From the NCBI GenBank assembly GCA_022376925.1, contig JAIOJX010000004.1, positions 121,483,123-121,547,122 of the forward strand: 64,000 nucleotides of DNA. Direction: 5' to 3'. A model generated the notes under the pieces. That model was not told the DNA's origin. It did not search any database and was given only the letters and a program-made list of their open reading frames with translations. The position numbers and the translations under genes are program-made. This stretch comes from Tragulus kanchil (lineage: Eukaryota; Chordata; Mammalia; Artiodactyla; Tragulidae). Positions 1 to 11,852 of the stretch are shown here, piece after piece (positions within the stretch are counted from its first letter, which is position 1; each line of letters begins with the position of its first letter).

Positions 1-1625
1 TGAGAAGCCCCTTGATCCCAATACTGTCCTTCAGCAATGGTAGTTACATGAGTAGAATATAAACAGCAAGAAAATGCATTTTACCTTAATAACTGGCAGT
101 CATTTGAAATAGGAGATATTTTTTTGGTGGGGGGCGGGGGGGGGTGGCCTTATAGCACAAGGATAAGGGGTAAGTACTTGCAGTTGGAGGTAATATCCTT
201 AAAAGTTGATGTATATAACTTAAGTTCCATTGGCCTTCAATATTATAAAGCTTCCCTAAGCTTTATAATCAGACTTCCAATTAACATTTGATGGTAGGTG
301 AATTATTTCCTCCCTCCCTGGTACACTTTGACATGCAACTTTGCAGTAGCTCCCACTAAAGGCACAGAATTTTCATATTCTGTGACCTTGAGCTCAGTTG
401 TATGACTTGTTTGGCCAGTGGAAAGTGGGCGGAAGTGACAATCCTTTTATATATAAGCTTCTGGTGTCATCATGAGAGTATACCTAAGCTATGCAACCAA
501 TCCAAAAAGGATGAGAAATACCCAGAATAGACCTGAATCTACCCAATAGCTTGCAGTCAAGCCTCACTAATCCCAAACTAGATTAGTTCAACCTCAGTTG
601 ACTTTCAGATTTAAGTGTGAAAAAAATGGCTACCATATTATGTCCTGGATGTTTAGATCTGTATCAGCGCACTAGCTGATACACATTTCCCATTGTTCCC
701 ATTTACTTATTTTTTAACCTCTTTTTATGTCTCCTTTAACTCTTCTCCACTTTTCTCATGTTTAAAAGTCAACATCTTTATTTTATAGAGCTGAAACTAT
801 TCAAGCCAACAGTTCATTAAGGTTTTGTTTTGAATTGTTAGTTTACTTCAGAGAATCAATAACATTATAAAAATATTACTTAGATAAATTAGACCATGTT
901 TAGATCTTATATGTTATAGTCATATCAATATTGATGAAATATTTAAATTATATATTTTTCTAGTTTGATATGCTTGTCTTTTTATGTAATGCTCTCATCC
1001 ATGAACACTACATGTTCATAAACAATATTACTAAGTTAAGTTATCTATTAGAGATTTGTAGTTAATTAACTCAATTTTAGAATTATGTAATTTGAGTAAG
1101 ATATACACTTTGATTTATGTAAAAAAGGTAATTTAATATCAGATAAGGAAATCATCCAAACACTTAATTTTAAAGAAAATTAAGAAACCTAAAGCAAATA
1201 GGAAACCAAAGCAATTCTTAAGGAAAACTGATGATTACTGGTAATTGTTTTGATATAAGCTTTAAGTAACATGGTTTCACTATCTCCTAAGTTTTTTTAA
1301 AAAACTATAATACAAGTTTCTAAAGTTTACTTAGTAAACTTTTACTGTAACTTTTTACTTATATTTGTGTTAGATACTTCATGTTCCATATTTTAAATTT
1401 ATTAGTACTTTGAATAAATATTTATCTTTTTATATTCTTTATTAAATCATTGAGTTCTAGACATATTTCTTACAGGATTTTCTATGAATAATTAGAAAGA
1501 AAACGGAGATGTTACTGCTTGGTTCCAATTCATGTGTACTCTTTTCTGGACTACTGTTTTAAATCTATTAAATATTTTGTGAGCCTGCAATCTCATAATT
1601 TTTCTGATAAATGCTCTGCATTATC
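1..1625. other. Unique AT-rich intergenic DNA
   Basis: No convincing coding exon or recognised repeat is visible. The stretch is AT-rich with stop codons in all frames. The only local feature of note is a G-rich run at 126-147. This is the longest single-copy stretch at the left end before the duplications begin. Confidence 0.6.
126..147 (+). repeat. G-rich run, possible G-quadruplex
   Basis: Nearly all bases are G, broken by single T or C bases, giving several runs of four or more G. Such a run can fold as a G-quadruplex. It may also have an uncertain length, because G homopolymers are often misread. No gene nearby suggests a regulatory role. Confidence 0.5.
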
Positions 1626-2159
1626 AATAGAATTATATTTTAGAAGAAAATTTCTAAGCAATAATATTATTTTTAAGTTAAAAATAATGTAATGTCAAAA
1701 ATATGAGAGGGTTATTTCATGTGCCTCATAAAGGATAATACAGATACAGTCAAATCAGAGAAATACAAGAAAAATTATAAGAACTGAAATTATATGAACG
1801 ACTGGGCATGTTTAGTTTATATACGTGAAACCTGATGGGGTCCTAAGAATTTATAATAATTATAATATAATGAAATAAAATAATTGACTCTAACTGGGCA
1901 TTACCTATATACTATACATTCTAGTGCATCAAAATTATGTAATTCTACTTTAGATATTTGTTCTATTTTTATTTCTATTTTATAAATGAAGAAATGTTGT
2001 CTGGAACATCTAGTAATCTGTCCAAAGACACCGAGTTATGGGTTGAAACTTAAAATCCAGTTTTGTTGACTTCAGCACTTAAATTACTAACCTTGTTACT
2101 GCCTGATGTAGATCAAATTATATCAAAGGAAGATGTATGAAAGTGTTTTTAACTATACT

Positions 2160-2370
2160 TGTTGTTGTTTAGTTGCTAAATCATGTCTGATTCTTTATAA
2201 TCCCATGGACTGTAGCCCACCAGGCTCCTCTGTCCATGGGATTTCCCAAGCAAGAATACTAGAATGGGTTGCCATTTTCTTCTCCAGGAGGTCTTCCTGA
2301 CCCAGTGATTGAACCCATTTCCAGCATTAGCAGGTGGATTGTTTACCACTGAGATACCAGAGAAGCACAG
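2160..2370 (-). mobile_element. Bov-tA-type SINE, antisense
   Basis: Read on the minus strand this is a ruminant Bov-tA SINE: a tRNA-like head (near 2370) followed by the BovA body. On the plus strand the recognisable parts are the body end (GTTGTTGTTTAGTTGCTAA), then the CCCATGGACTGTAGCCCACC block, then GAACCC and a degraded head. It is an old, diverged copy. It is repeated at 3206-3416 through duplication 1. Confidence 0.88.
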
Positions 2371-3205
2371 GCACCAGGTGGGTGGTACCTGTGGGTGTGT
2401 ACCTGCAAATCTTGAAAATATTTTTCATCAATCATAGTTTTTGAAAACACAATTTAAATATATTTGTATAACATGTTTTCTATTACAAAAATAGATTTTA
2501 GTTTGGAGAAAGTCATTCTAGTTACCTCTGTCTTTCATAGAAGCAAAGAAGTCACATACAAATCATTTCAGGAAAAGAGTTCTAAGGCAGATTTGTGGTT
2601 CTTTCCTTCTGTTGGATTCTCTTACAGATATCGTTTTACTACCAAGAAAATGTTTTCACCATACATTTCAAAATAGAATTATATTTTAGAAGAAAATTTC
2701 TAAGCAATAATATTATTTTTAAGTTAAAAATAATGTAATGTCAAAAATATGAGAGGGTTATTTCATGTGCCTCATAAAGGATAATACAGATACAGTCAAA
2801 TCAGAGAAATACAAGAAAAATTATAAGAACTGAAATTATATGAACGACTGGGCATGTTTAGTTTATATACGTGAAACCTGATGGGGTCCTAAGAATTTAT
2901 AATAATTATAATATAATGAAATAAAATAATTGACTCTAACTGGGCATTACCTATATACTATACATTCTAGTGCATCAAAATTATGTAATTCTACTTTAGA
3001 TATTTGTTCTATTTTTATTTCTATTTTATAAATGAAGAAATGTTGTCTGGAACATCTAGTAATCTGTCCAAAGACACCGAGTTATGGGTTGAAACTTAAA
3101 ATCCAGTTTTGTTGACTTCAGCACTTAAATTACTAACCTTGTTACTGCCTGATGTAGATCAAATTATATCAAAGGAAGATGTATGAAAGTGTTTTTAACT
3201 ATACT

Positions 3206-3416
3206 TGTTGTTGTTTAGTTGCTAAATCATGTCTGATTCTTTATAATCCCATGGACTGTAGCCCACCAGGCTCCTCTGTCCATGGGATTTCCCAAGCAAG
3301 AATACTAGAATGGGTTGCCATTTTCTTCTCCAGGAGGTCTTCCTGACCCAGTGATTGAACCCATTTCCAGCATTAGCAGGTGGATTGTTTACCACTGAGA
3401 TACCAGAGAAGCACAG
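3206..3416 (-). mobile_element. Bov-tA-type SINE, duplicate of 2160-2370
   Basis: Same sequence as the SINE at 2160-2370, displaced by 1046 bases. It is not an independent insertion, since its flanks are duplicated too. Confidence 0.88.
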
Positions 3417-3722
3417 GCACCAGGTGGGTGGTACCTGTGGGTGTGTACCTGCAAATCTTGAAAATATTTTTCATCAATCATAGTTTTTGAAAACACAATT
3501 TAAATATATTTGTATAACATGTTTTCTATTACAAAAATAGATTTTAGTTTGGAGAAAGTCATTCTAGTTACCTCTGTCTTTCATAGAAGCAAAGAAGTCA
3601 CATACAAATCATTTCAGGAAAAGAGTTCTAAGGCAGATTTGTGGTTCTTTCCTTCTGTTGGATTCTCTTACAGATATCGTTTTACTACCAAGAAAATGTT
3701 TTTCACCATACATTTCAAAATA

Positions 3723-4367
3723 AAATTATACTCATTTTACTTACAGTCTTTATTATGTTATTTCAAAAGATTGATTTTTGAGCCCCCTAATTATTAAAGA
3801 TGGCATCCATTTATAGTCTGATGAATTCTATTTTATTTTTTGGAAATATTTCCTAGTTATGTTTTGGAGTACTAGATGGTTTAGAATCTAGTTTGATTTT
3901 CTAAATTATGTATCCATATTTTACTCTGGTCAGTATATATTATTATGATTACTTCTGTTCTATCTTTCTCATTTCCCGTATTTTTGACCCATTGTAGAGA
4001 AACATTAATCCATCAGTGATAGATACAGATGGTGTCCATCTGGTATCCATCTTTAAAAATGGAGGCATAAGGATACTCTGAAACACTAGACTTCAAAATC
4101 AGATGTGGGCTAACAGCTCAAAGAAAATGTTATTTGATTCATTCTGATTTTTTTTCATAGTCCTTATCTTACATTACAAGCAAGATTAGAATAATTTTTT
4201 TTTTCTGAAAATAAGAGTTGTATCTTTAAGGTCACCATTTTGTCCTACTCCAAGACAGTTAACAAATCGGAAAATGATTGATATGTATACATTTTCTACT
4301 ATGGCCTACTCAAAAATTTCTTGGTAATTGCAACATTTGGGACATCTTCAAAAGTTTTGTTCATAGT
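3723..4367. other. Unique AT-rich DNA, nothing recognised
   Basis: Single-copy spacer between duplications 1 and 2. No repeat family or coding exon is recognised. It contains several T-rich runs. Confidence 0.5.
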
Positions 4368-4952
4368 GTCCTAGTCTTTTGGATAAGAAAAATTCAAGTA
4401 CCTCTGATAGGAAAGTACTAAATAAAATAGGATAACCTCTGTTTCACAAAATCTCATCCTGCATTGGGTCCTAAAGGAGAAATATGATCTTATTTCTCAT
4501 CAGGGTCACCAGCAATCACAATTATCATTTAAATTATATTGGGTTTATTTTCCCAAGATAGATTATATCAAGACAATGCCCTTCAGGGATTTTGTGAAGA
4601 TGTAAAGTTTCAAAGCATTTTAGGTGTTCCCAGAGAAAGTGTTAACATAAAGATAAAGATACACCATGTGTTTAAAAATAAAAACAGACCTACCATTTCA
4701 TAAAGAAAATAAACATACATAAATAAATTCATGAAATATGCACTTTGGTGAAAACAACATGCAGGAAACAGAAAACCAATAGCAATAATAAATTTCATTA
4801 GCTTAATATTGATGTTTTAAATAAATATTTAAATGTAAAAAGTTCTCTATTCTGTTGCCAATATATTTTTTATTGTCAGACTTTTATATATACTTTCTTA
4901 TATATATATAGTGGCTTCTCTCAAAAATTTTTGCTATACTTAGAAATTTTTA

Positions 4953-4953
4953 T

Positions 4954-4996
<43 letters not shown>
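4953..4996. repeat. TG/TA microsatellite
   Basis: A short TG stretch runs into an uninterrupted TA array at 4962-4996 (35 nt). The copy in the second unit of duplication 2 (6143-6177) has exactly the same length. Confidence 0.95.
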
Positions 4997-4999
<3 letters not shown>

Positions 5000-5292
5000 T
5001 GTGTGCACTTCGGTTCTTAAACTCAAGAAAGCTAAAAGTTATTTTTTACAAAATATTCCTATACCTTAAAAGTATATAAAGGTATAATGTTTTTTAGTTC
5101 TTTATCATGTATTTGTTCATAGAAAAGTCATGCACAATATTCTTTAACACACAAACTTTGTATAACTATGAAAAAAGTGGAAATCTTGCAATGTTCTGTT
5201 GAAAAACTTAAAAAATATGCATTAGCTTGTATCCCTTACATATCAGTTGTGCTTAGGATAGTAATTGCCATACAGCAAGGAGTCAGCAAATA

Positions 5293-5478
5293 GGTGCTTT
5301 CCATGTGGCATAGTGGTAAAGAATTCATTATGTCCTCTGTAGAAAACACAGAGACATAGGTTCTATCTCTTGGTTGGGAAGATCCCTTGAAATAGGAAAT
5401 GGAACCCACTCCATTATTCTTGCCTAGAAAATTTCATAGACAGAGGAGCCTGGCATGCTATAGTCTAGGAGGTCAAAA
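5293..5478 (+). mobile_element. Diverged Bov-tA-type SINE, sense
   Basis: The order of blocks matches Bov-tA in sense orientation: a tRNA-like head (GTGGTAAAGAATTC), TTGGGAAGATCCCTTG, AACCCACTCCATTATTCTTG, then CAGAGGAGCCTGGCATGC. It carries many substitutions, so it is old. Duplicated copies are at 6474-6660 and 7564-7750. Confidence 0.85.
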
Positions 5479-6133
5479 GATGGCATATAGAGCACAGTAA
5501 AATCATAAAGAAAATGGGAAGATTTTCCCTTAATGAAAACCTACCAATGTCCTAGTCTTTTGGATAAGAAAAATTCAAGTACCTCTGATAGGAAAGTACT
5601 AAATAAAATAGGATAACCTCTGTTTCACAAAATCTCATCCTGCATTGGGTCCTAAAGGAGAAATATGATCTTATTTCTCATCAGGGTCACCAGCAATCAC
5701 AATTATCATTTAAATTATATTGGGTTTATTTTCCCAAGATAGATTATATCAAGACAATGCCCTTCAGGGATTTTGTGAAGATGTAAAGTTTCAAAGCATT
5801 TTAGGTGTTCCCAGAGAAAGTGTTAACATAAAGATAAAGATACACCATGTGTTTAAAAATAAAAACAGACCTACCATTTCATAAAGAAAATAAACATACA
5901 TAAATAAATTCATGAAATATGCACTTTGGTGAAAACAACATGCAGGAAACAGAAAACCAATAGCAATAATAAATTTCATTAGCTTAATATTGATGTTTTA
6001 AATAAATATTTAAATGTAAAAAGTTCTCTATTCTGTTGCCAATATATTTTTTATTGTCAGACTTTTATATATACTTTCTTATATATATATAGTGGCTTCT
6101 CTCAAAAATTTTTGCTATACTTAGAAATTTTTA

Positions 6134-6134
6134 T

Positions 6135-6177
<43 letters not shown>
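6134..6177. repeat. TG/TA microsatellite, duplicate
   Basis: Same TG/TA array as at 4953-4996, carried by duplication 2. The TA part is again 35 nt. Confidence 0.95.
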
Positions 6178-6180
<3 letters not shown>

Positions 6181-6473
6181 TGTGTGCACTTCGGTTCTTA
6201 AACTCAAGAAAGCTAAAAGTTATTTTTTACAAAATATTCCTATACCTTAAAAGTATATAAAGGTATAATGTTTTTTAGTTCTTTATCATGTATTTGTTCA
6301 TAGAAAAGTCATGCACAATATTCTTTAACACACAAACTTTGTATAACTATGAAAAAAGTGGAAATCTTGCAATGTTCTGTTGAAAAACTTAAAAAATATG
6401 CATTAGCTTGTATCCCTTACATATCAGTTGTGCTTAGGATAGTAATTGCCATACAGCAAGGAGTCAGCAAATA

Positions 6474-6660
6474 GGTGCTTTCCATGTGGCATAGTGGTAA
6501 AGAATTCATTATGTCCTCTGTAGAAAACACAGAGACATAGGTTCTATCTCTTGGTTGGGAAGATCCCTTGAAATAGGAAATGGAACCCACTCCATTATTC
6601 TTGCCTAGAAAATTTCATAGACAGAGGAGCCTGGCATGCTATAGTCTAGGAGGTCAAAAA
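6474..6660 (+). mobile_element. Diverged Bov-tA-type SINE, second copy
   Basis: Same element as 5293-5478, displaced by 1181 bases by duplication 2. This copy keeps a longer 3' end than the first. Confidence 0.85.
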
Positions 6661-7563
6661 GAGGTGGACATGATAGAGCACAGTAAAATCATAAAGAAAA
6701 ATGTAAAGATAAATACAGAAGCATTTGGTCCTTTAATGAAAACCTACCAATGAATCTTGAAAACCTCACTTCATGTTTGTTGTTAATATTGAAGTACATG
6801 AATCCCTAGGAAAAGACCTAGTTTCAGTTAGTGTTTTTTACAATAGAGGAGACTTTGTATTATATTTTGGAAATACTTCCATTTGAAACTGCTTAAAACT
6901 TTATAAAGTTTATTTACTTAAATATATAAGAAAATTATCTTGGAAGTCAATTACATTGTACATATTCTGCAGTGAAGCCAGAACAATGAAACATTGTGAT
7001 AAACACATCAAATAATAGAAACAATAATTTAAGTGATTATTATGAAGAGCTTTTCAAGTTTCAGACACACTGAAAATTTCTATTGGCAATTGGTATTCTA
7101 CATAACACAACACGGTTGAAAAATATTGTTGTGCTATTTTATTTTTTGTTTGTTTTTTTTGACTTTTGTTCCAGTATACTACATACAGCACCTTATTTTT
7201 TATTTAGTGACAGGAGTGTTGACCTAGATACACATTATTTAAAAAAAAAGCTAAGCAACATGAATGCAAAATGGCCTTTTAATAAAATACATATGACCAT
7301 AAGCATAAAGTAAGCTACTAAAAAAAAAAAGCCTTATGCAGATGGCTCTAGAAGTATTTGAAAGCCTGTGTCCTAGAGTAGATACAATATAGTTTTTAGT
7401 CATGAAAACAATATCTTTAACACACAAACTTTGTATAACTATGAAAAAGTGGAAATCTTGCAATGTTCTGTTGAAAACTTAAAAAATATGCATTAGCTTG
7501 TATCCCTTACATATCAGTTGTGCTTAGGATAGTAATTGCCATACAGCAAGGAGTCAGCAAATA

Positions 7564-7750
7564 GGTGCTTTCCATGTGGCATAGTGGTAAAGAATTCATT
7601 ATGTCCTCTGTAGAAAACACAGAGACATAGGTTCTATCTCTTGGTTGGGAAGATCCCTTGAAATAGGAAATGGAACCCACTCCATTATTCTTGCCTAGAA
7701 AATTTCATAGACAGAGGAGCCTGGCATGCTATAGTCTAGGAGGTCAAAAA
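7564..7750 (+). mobile_element. Diverged Bov-tA-type SINE, third copy
   Basis: Third occurrence of the same element, created by duplication 3 (about 1090 bases after the second). Flanking sequence matches the earlier copies, so this is not a new insertion. Confidence 0.85.
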
Positions 7751-8489
7751 GAGGTGGACATGATAGAGCACAGTAAAATCATAAAGAAAAATGTAAAGAT
7801 AAATACAGAAGCATTTGGTCCTTTAATGAAAACCTACCAATGAATCTTGAAAACCTCACTTCATGTTTGTTGTTAATATTGAAGTACATGAATCCCTAGG
7901 AAAAGACCTAGTTTCAGTTAGTGTTTTTTACAATAGAGGAGACTTTGTATTATATTTTGGAAATACTTCCATTTGAAACTGCTTAAAACTTTATAAAGTT
8001 TATTTACTTAAATATATAAGAAAATTATCTTGGAAGTCAATTACATTGTACATATTCTGCAGTGAAGCCAGAACAATGAAACATTGTGATAAACACATCA
8101 AATAATAGAAACAATAATTTAAGTGATTATTATGAAGAGCTTTTCAAGTTTCAGACACACTGAAAATTTCTATTGGCAATTGGTATTCTACATAACACAA
8201 CACGGTTGAAAAATATTGTTGTGCTATTTTATTTTTTGTTTGTTTTTGTTGACTTTTGTTCCAGTATACTACATACAGCACCTTATTTTTTATTTAGTGA
8301 CAGGAGTGTTGACCTAGATACACATTATTTAAAAAAAAAGCTAAGCAACATGAATGCAAAAATGGCCTTTTAATAAAATACATATGACCATAAGCATAAA
8401 GTAAGCTACTAAAAAAAAAAAAAAAAGCCTTATGCAGATGGCTCTAGAAGTATTTGAAAGCCTGTGTCCTAGAGGTAGGGAGGCTGTCT

Positions 8490-8700
8490 AGTTCTCTGTC
8501 CTGAAACTGTCTTTTCCTGACTGTATGATGCTGACACATGAGAAGGCCTCTCCGTACTTGGCTTTCCTCATCCCTAAAATGGGTAATAGCAATACCCAAC
8601 TGTTAAGACAGAAGTGAGGATGAAATAAAGTAATTAAACTGTTTTTAAAGCTTAAAGGTATTTAAACAGAGCTTTAACAATGCCTCATAAATAAAAAACA
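8490..8700 (-). mobile_element. MIR SINE, antisense
   Basis: The block GGCTTTCCTCATCCCTAAAA followed by GGGTAATAGCAATACC, a GAGGATGAAATAAAG block and an AACAATGCCTCATAAATAAA-like end is the antisense pattern of a mammalian MIR. It is ancient and diverged. It is repeated at 9621-9831. Confidence 0.7.
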
Positions 8701-8728
8701 GTATATATTATCAGTATGACAGTAAGGA

Positions 8729-9032
8729 GGTCAATCCTAAAGGAAATCAACCCTGCATACTCATTGGAAGGACTGATGCTGAAGCTGAAGCTCTAATACT
8801 TGGCCGCCTGATGCAAAGAGCCAGCTTGTTGGAAAATATCCTGGTTGCCGTGAACGATTGCGGGCAGGAGGAGAAGAGGATGACAGAAAATGAGGTGGTT
8901 GAATTCTATCATTGACTCAATGGACATGTGTCTGAGCAAACTCCAGGTGATAGTGAAGGATAGGGAAGCCTGGCATGCTTCAGTTCATGGGGTTGCAGAG
9001 AGTCAGACAGGACTGAGCAATTGAACAACATC
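8729..9032 (+). mobile_element. BovB LINE 3' end, sense
   Basis: This matches the end of the BovB (RTE-type) LINE: GGACTGATGCTGAAGCTGAA, then a GGCAGGAGGAGAAGAGGATG-like stretch, GACTCAATGGACATG, and a 3' end with GGAAGCCTGGCATGCTTCAG and GAGTCAGACAGGACTGAGCA. Only the final 300 bases are present, so the copy is 5'-truncated and cannot encode reverse transcriptase. It is repeated at 9860-10163. Confidence 0.88.
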
Positions 9033-9620
9033 AAATTATATATTAATAGAGCTTCATCCTCAAAGAAAGCATGACTACTATTACCATTTTGAGATAAAAG
9101 GCATTAATAAAAAACGTCACAAAACATAGGTAGTAATTCTGGATCCTGTGTTTTCAACACTTATACACCCTCCTAGAAACTGGAGAGAACAAGATACTTT
9201 ATCTCTGATAAGTATTTGACAGATATGATCGTGGATCTGACCAAATCTCTCTATTTGGTTCAATCTCTTTACACTGATTATTATAGGATGCCAATGACAT
9301 AACCTGATTACAGATGTGTTAGAAGTAAAACTGATGACCTCCAAGTTGGATAAGCCTTCTCTTGACAAGAATCTTCATAGGATATTGTTGTGCTATTTTA
9401 TTTTTGTTTGTTTTTGTTGACTGCCTTAGAAGTGACAGGAGTGTTGACCTAGATACACATTATTTAAAAAGCTAAGCAACATGAACGCAAAAACGGCCTT
9501 TTAATAAAATACATATGACCATAAGCATAAAGTAAGCTACTAAAAAAAAAAAAAAAAGCCTTATGCAGATGGCTCTAGAAGTATTTGAAAGCCTGTGTCC
9601 TAGAGGTAGGGAGGCTGTCT

Positions 9621-9831
9621 AGTTCTCTGTCCTGAAACTGTCTTTTCCTGACTGTATGATGCTGACACATGAGAAGGCCTCTCCGTACTTGGCTTTCCTC
9701 ATCCCTAAAATGGGTAATAGCAATACCCAACTGTTAAGACAGAAGTGAGGATGAAATAAAGTAATTAAACTGTTTTTAAAGCTTAAAGGTATTTAAACAG
9801 AGCTTTAACAATGCCTCATAAATAAAAAACA
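9621..9831 (-). mobile_element. MIR SINE, duplicate of 8490-8700
   Basis: Same sequence as 8490-8700, moved by 1131 bases with its flanks. Confidence 0.7.
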
Positions 9832-9859
9832 GTATATATTATCAGTATGACAGTAAGGA

Positions 9860-10163
9860 GGTCAATCCTAAAGGAAATCAACCCTGCATACTCATTGGAA
9901 GGACTGATGCTGAAGCTGAAGCTCTAATACTTGGCCGCCTGATGCAAAGAGCCAGCTTGTTGGAAAATATCCTGGTTGCCGTGAACGATTGCGGGCAGGA
10001 GGAGAAGAGGATGACAGAAAATGAGGTGGTTGAATTCTATCATTGACTCAATGGACATGTGTCTGAGCAAACTCCAGGTGATAGTGAAGGATAGGGAAGC
10101 CTGGCATGCTTCAGTTCATGGGGTTGCAGAGAGTCAGACAGGACTGAGCAATTGAACAACATC
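9860..10163 (+). mobile_element. BovB LINE 3' end, duplicate
   Basis: Same sequence as 8729-9032, displaced by 1131 bases in duplication 4. Confidence 0.88.
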
Positions 10164-10740
10164 AAATTATATATTAATAGAGCTTCATCCTCAAAGAAAG
10201 CATGACTACTATTACCATTTTGAGATAAAAGGCATTAATAAAAAACGTCACAAAACATAGGTAGTAATTCTGGATCCTGTGTTTTCAACACTTATACACC
10301 CTCCTAGAAACTGGAGAGAACAAGATACTTTATCTCTGATAAGTATTTGACAGATATGATCGTGGATCTGACCAAATCTCTCTCTATTTGGTTCAATCTC
10401 TTTACACTGATTATTATAGGATGCCAATGACATAACCTGATTACAGATGTGTTAGAAGTAAAACTGATGACCTCCAAGTTGGATAAGCCTTCTCTTGACA
10501 AGAATCTTCATAGGAAGACCAGACCATTATTTTCCAGGAATCATTTAAGTTAGAGATAGGTTGAGATGTCCTGATAGATCACTGGCAACTCTAAAATGTT
10601 CTGAAAATCCATCCAGCTTGGATTACATACAACATCTGATTTTAAAAAATTAGCCCCATAATATTATAAAAGATTACCCAGATTTTAAAATAAACAACTC
10701 TTTTAAAGCCATAAACGTATTAATTGTAAGAAAATATACA

Positions 10741-10859
10741 AGGAATTCCAAGTCCAGTGGTTATGATCCACGCTTTCACTGTGCAGGACCTGGGTTCAAT
10801 GCCTAGTGGGGGAATCAAGATCCTGCAAATCCTGAGACCAGAAAGAAAAAAAAAAAAAC
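10741..10859 (+). mobile_element. Short tRNA-derived SINE, sense
   Basis: A tRNA-like head (AGTCCAGTGGTTATGATCCA, then CTGGGTTCAAT as a degraded B box) leads to a short tail ending in A-rich sequence at about 10845-10859. This form is known in artiodactyls as short CHR/SINE2-like elements. The exact subfamily is not assigned. It is repeated at 11853-11971. Confidence 0.7.
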
Positions 10860-10888
10860 AACAAGTTCACCTTATCTGCTTCTATATC

Positions 10889-10982
10889 ATTTCCCTGGTG
10901 GCTCAATGATAAAGAATCTGCCAGCCAATGCAGTAGATGGGAGTTGGATCCCTGGGTCAGGAAGATCACTTGGAGAAGGAAC
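10889..10982 (+). mobile_element. Bov-tA head fragment, sense
   Basis: TTCCCTGGTGGCTCAATGAT, GAATCTGCC and TGGATCCCTGGGTCAGGAAG match the tRNA-like head of Bov-tA. The element stops soon after GGAGAAGGAACTG, so only its first third is present. It is repeated at 12001-12094. Confidence 0.8.
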
Positions 10983-11852
10983 TGTGTTCACAGAATGAAA
11001 TAAACAAGCAGTGACAGTGATTCAACAGATAGGCTATCTCAATAAATAAAGGTTATAAAAATGGAATTGTAGCATCTGTGATCATTAAGACTTAAAATGC
11101 TATTGGTAGTCTATTGAATTTATTTCCTTGTTTATCTTATTTTGTGAATATAAAATAGTATTTGTAAAAGGTCCCCTGAAATGTATTTTCCAAATAATTG
11201 GCTTAAATCATCCAATTTTTTTTTTTGCTATGAAGACTTTTAAGAGCATATAATCCTTGTGGTTGAGGTATAAAGGCAAGATTGCAAAATTTCAAAAATT
11301 TAAAAATAACAAACCTGATGTTATTCAACAAGGCTATATACACCCTCACTAGAAACTTGTCACAAAACATAGGTAGTAATTCTGGATCCTGTGTTTTCAA
11401 CACTTATACACCCTCCTAGAAACTGGAGAGAACAAGATACTTTATCTCTGATAAGTATTTGACAGATATGATCGTGGATCTGACCAAATCTCTCTCTATT
11501 TGGTTCAATCTCTTTACACTGATTATTATAGGATGCCAATGACATAACCTGATTACAGATGTGTTAGAAGTAAAACTGATGACCTCCAAGTTGGATAAGC
11601 CTTCTCTTGACAAGAATCTTCATAGGAAGACCAGACCATTATTTTCCAGGAATCATTTAAGTTAGAGATAGGTTGAGATGTCCTGATAGATCACTGGCAA
11701 CTCTAAAATGTTCTGAAAATCCATCCAGCTTGGATTACATACAACATCTGATTTTAAAAAATTAGCCCCATAATATTATAAAAGATTACCCAGATTTTAA
11801 AATAAACAACTCTTTTAAAGCCATAAACGTATTAATTGTAAGAAAATATACA

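Larger units (their letters stand above)
1626..3722. repeat. Tandem duplication 1, unit about 1046 bp
   Basis: The segment from about 1626-2675 recurs at about 2672-3722 with an offset of 1046. The copies match almost base for base; one T is added in the second copy near 3701. The join falls at a short shared AATA/AATTATA stretch. A reversed Bov-tA SINE lies in each copy. The short open frames at 2464 and 3510 are the same sequence and are not genes. Confidence 0.93.
4368..6752. repeat. Tandem duplication 2, unit about 1181 bp
   Basis: The segment beginning GTCCTAGTCTTTTGGATAAG at 4368 begins again at 5549 (offset 1181). The last 70 bases or so of the first copy (about 5475-5548) are shortened and altered relative to 6656-6752: the second copy has extra bases around 6660-6675 and 6700-6730. 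The first copy looks damaged at its end. Contents include a TA microsatellite and a diverged Bov-tA. The tail of each unit overlaps the start of duplication 3, so about 400 bases occur three times. Confidence 0.93.
6322..8474. repeat. Tandem duplication 3, unit about 1090 bp
   Basis: TCTTTAACACACAAACTTTG at 6322 recurs at 7414. The first copy ends near 7378 at CCTGTGTCCTAGAG. Bases 7379-7413 are extra sequence absent from the second copy's continuation. Copies differ mainly in homopolymers: a run of 11 A at 7320-7330 against 16 A at 8411-8426, and a T run near 7154. The 76- and 66-residue frames at 7083 and 8173 are the same non-coding sequence, broken by such an indel. Confidence 0.92.
8213..10515. 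repeat. Tandem duplication 4, unit about 1131 bp
   Basis: The segment from about 8213-9382 recurs at 9383-10515; most of it sits at offset 1131. The start of the second copy (9383-9490) is damaged: about 40 bases are missing and several bases are changed compared with 8213-8360. The unit holds a MIR on the minus strand and a BovB 3' end. Confidence 0.92.
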
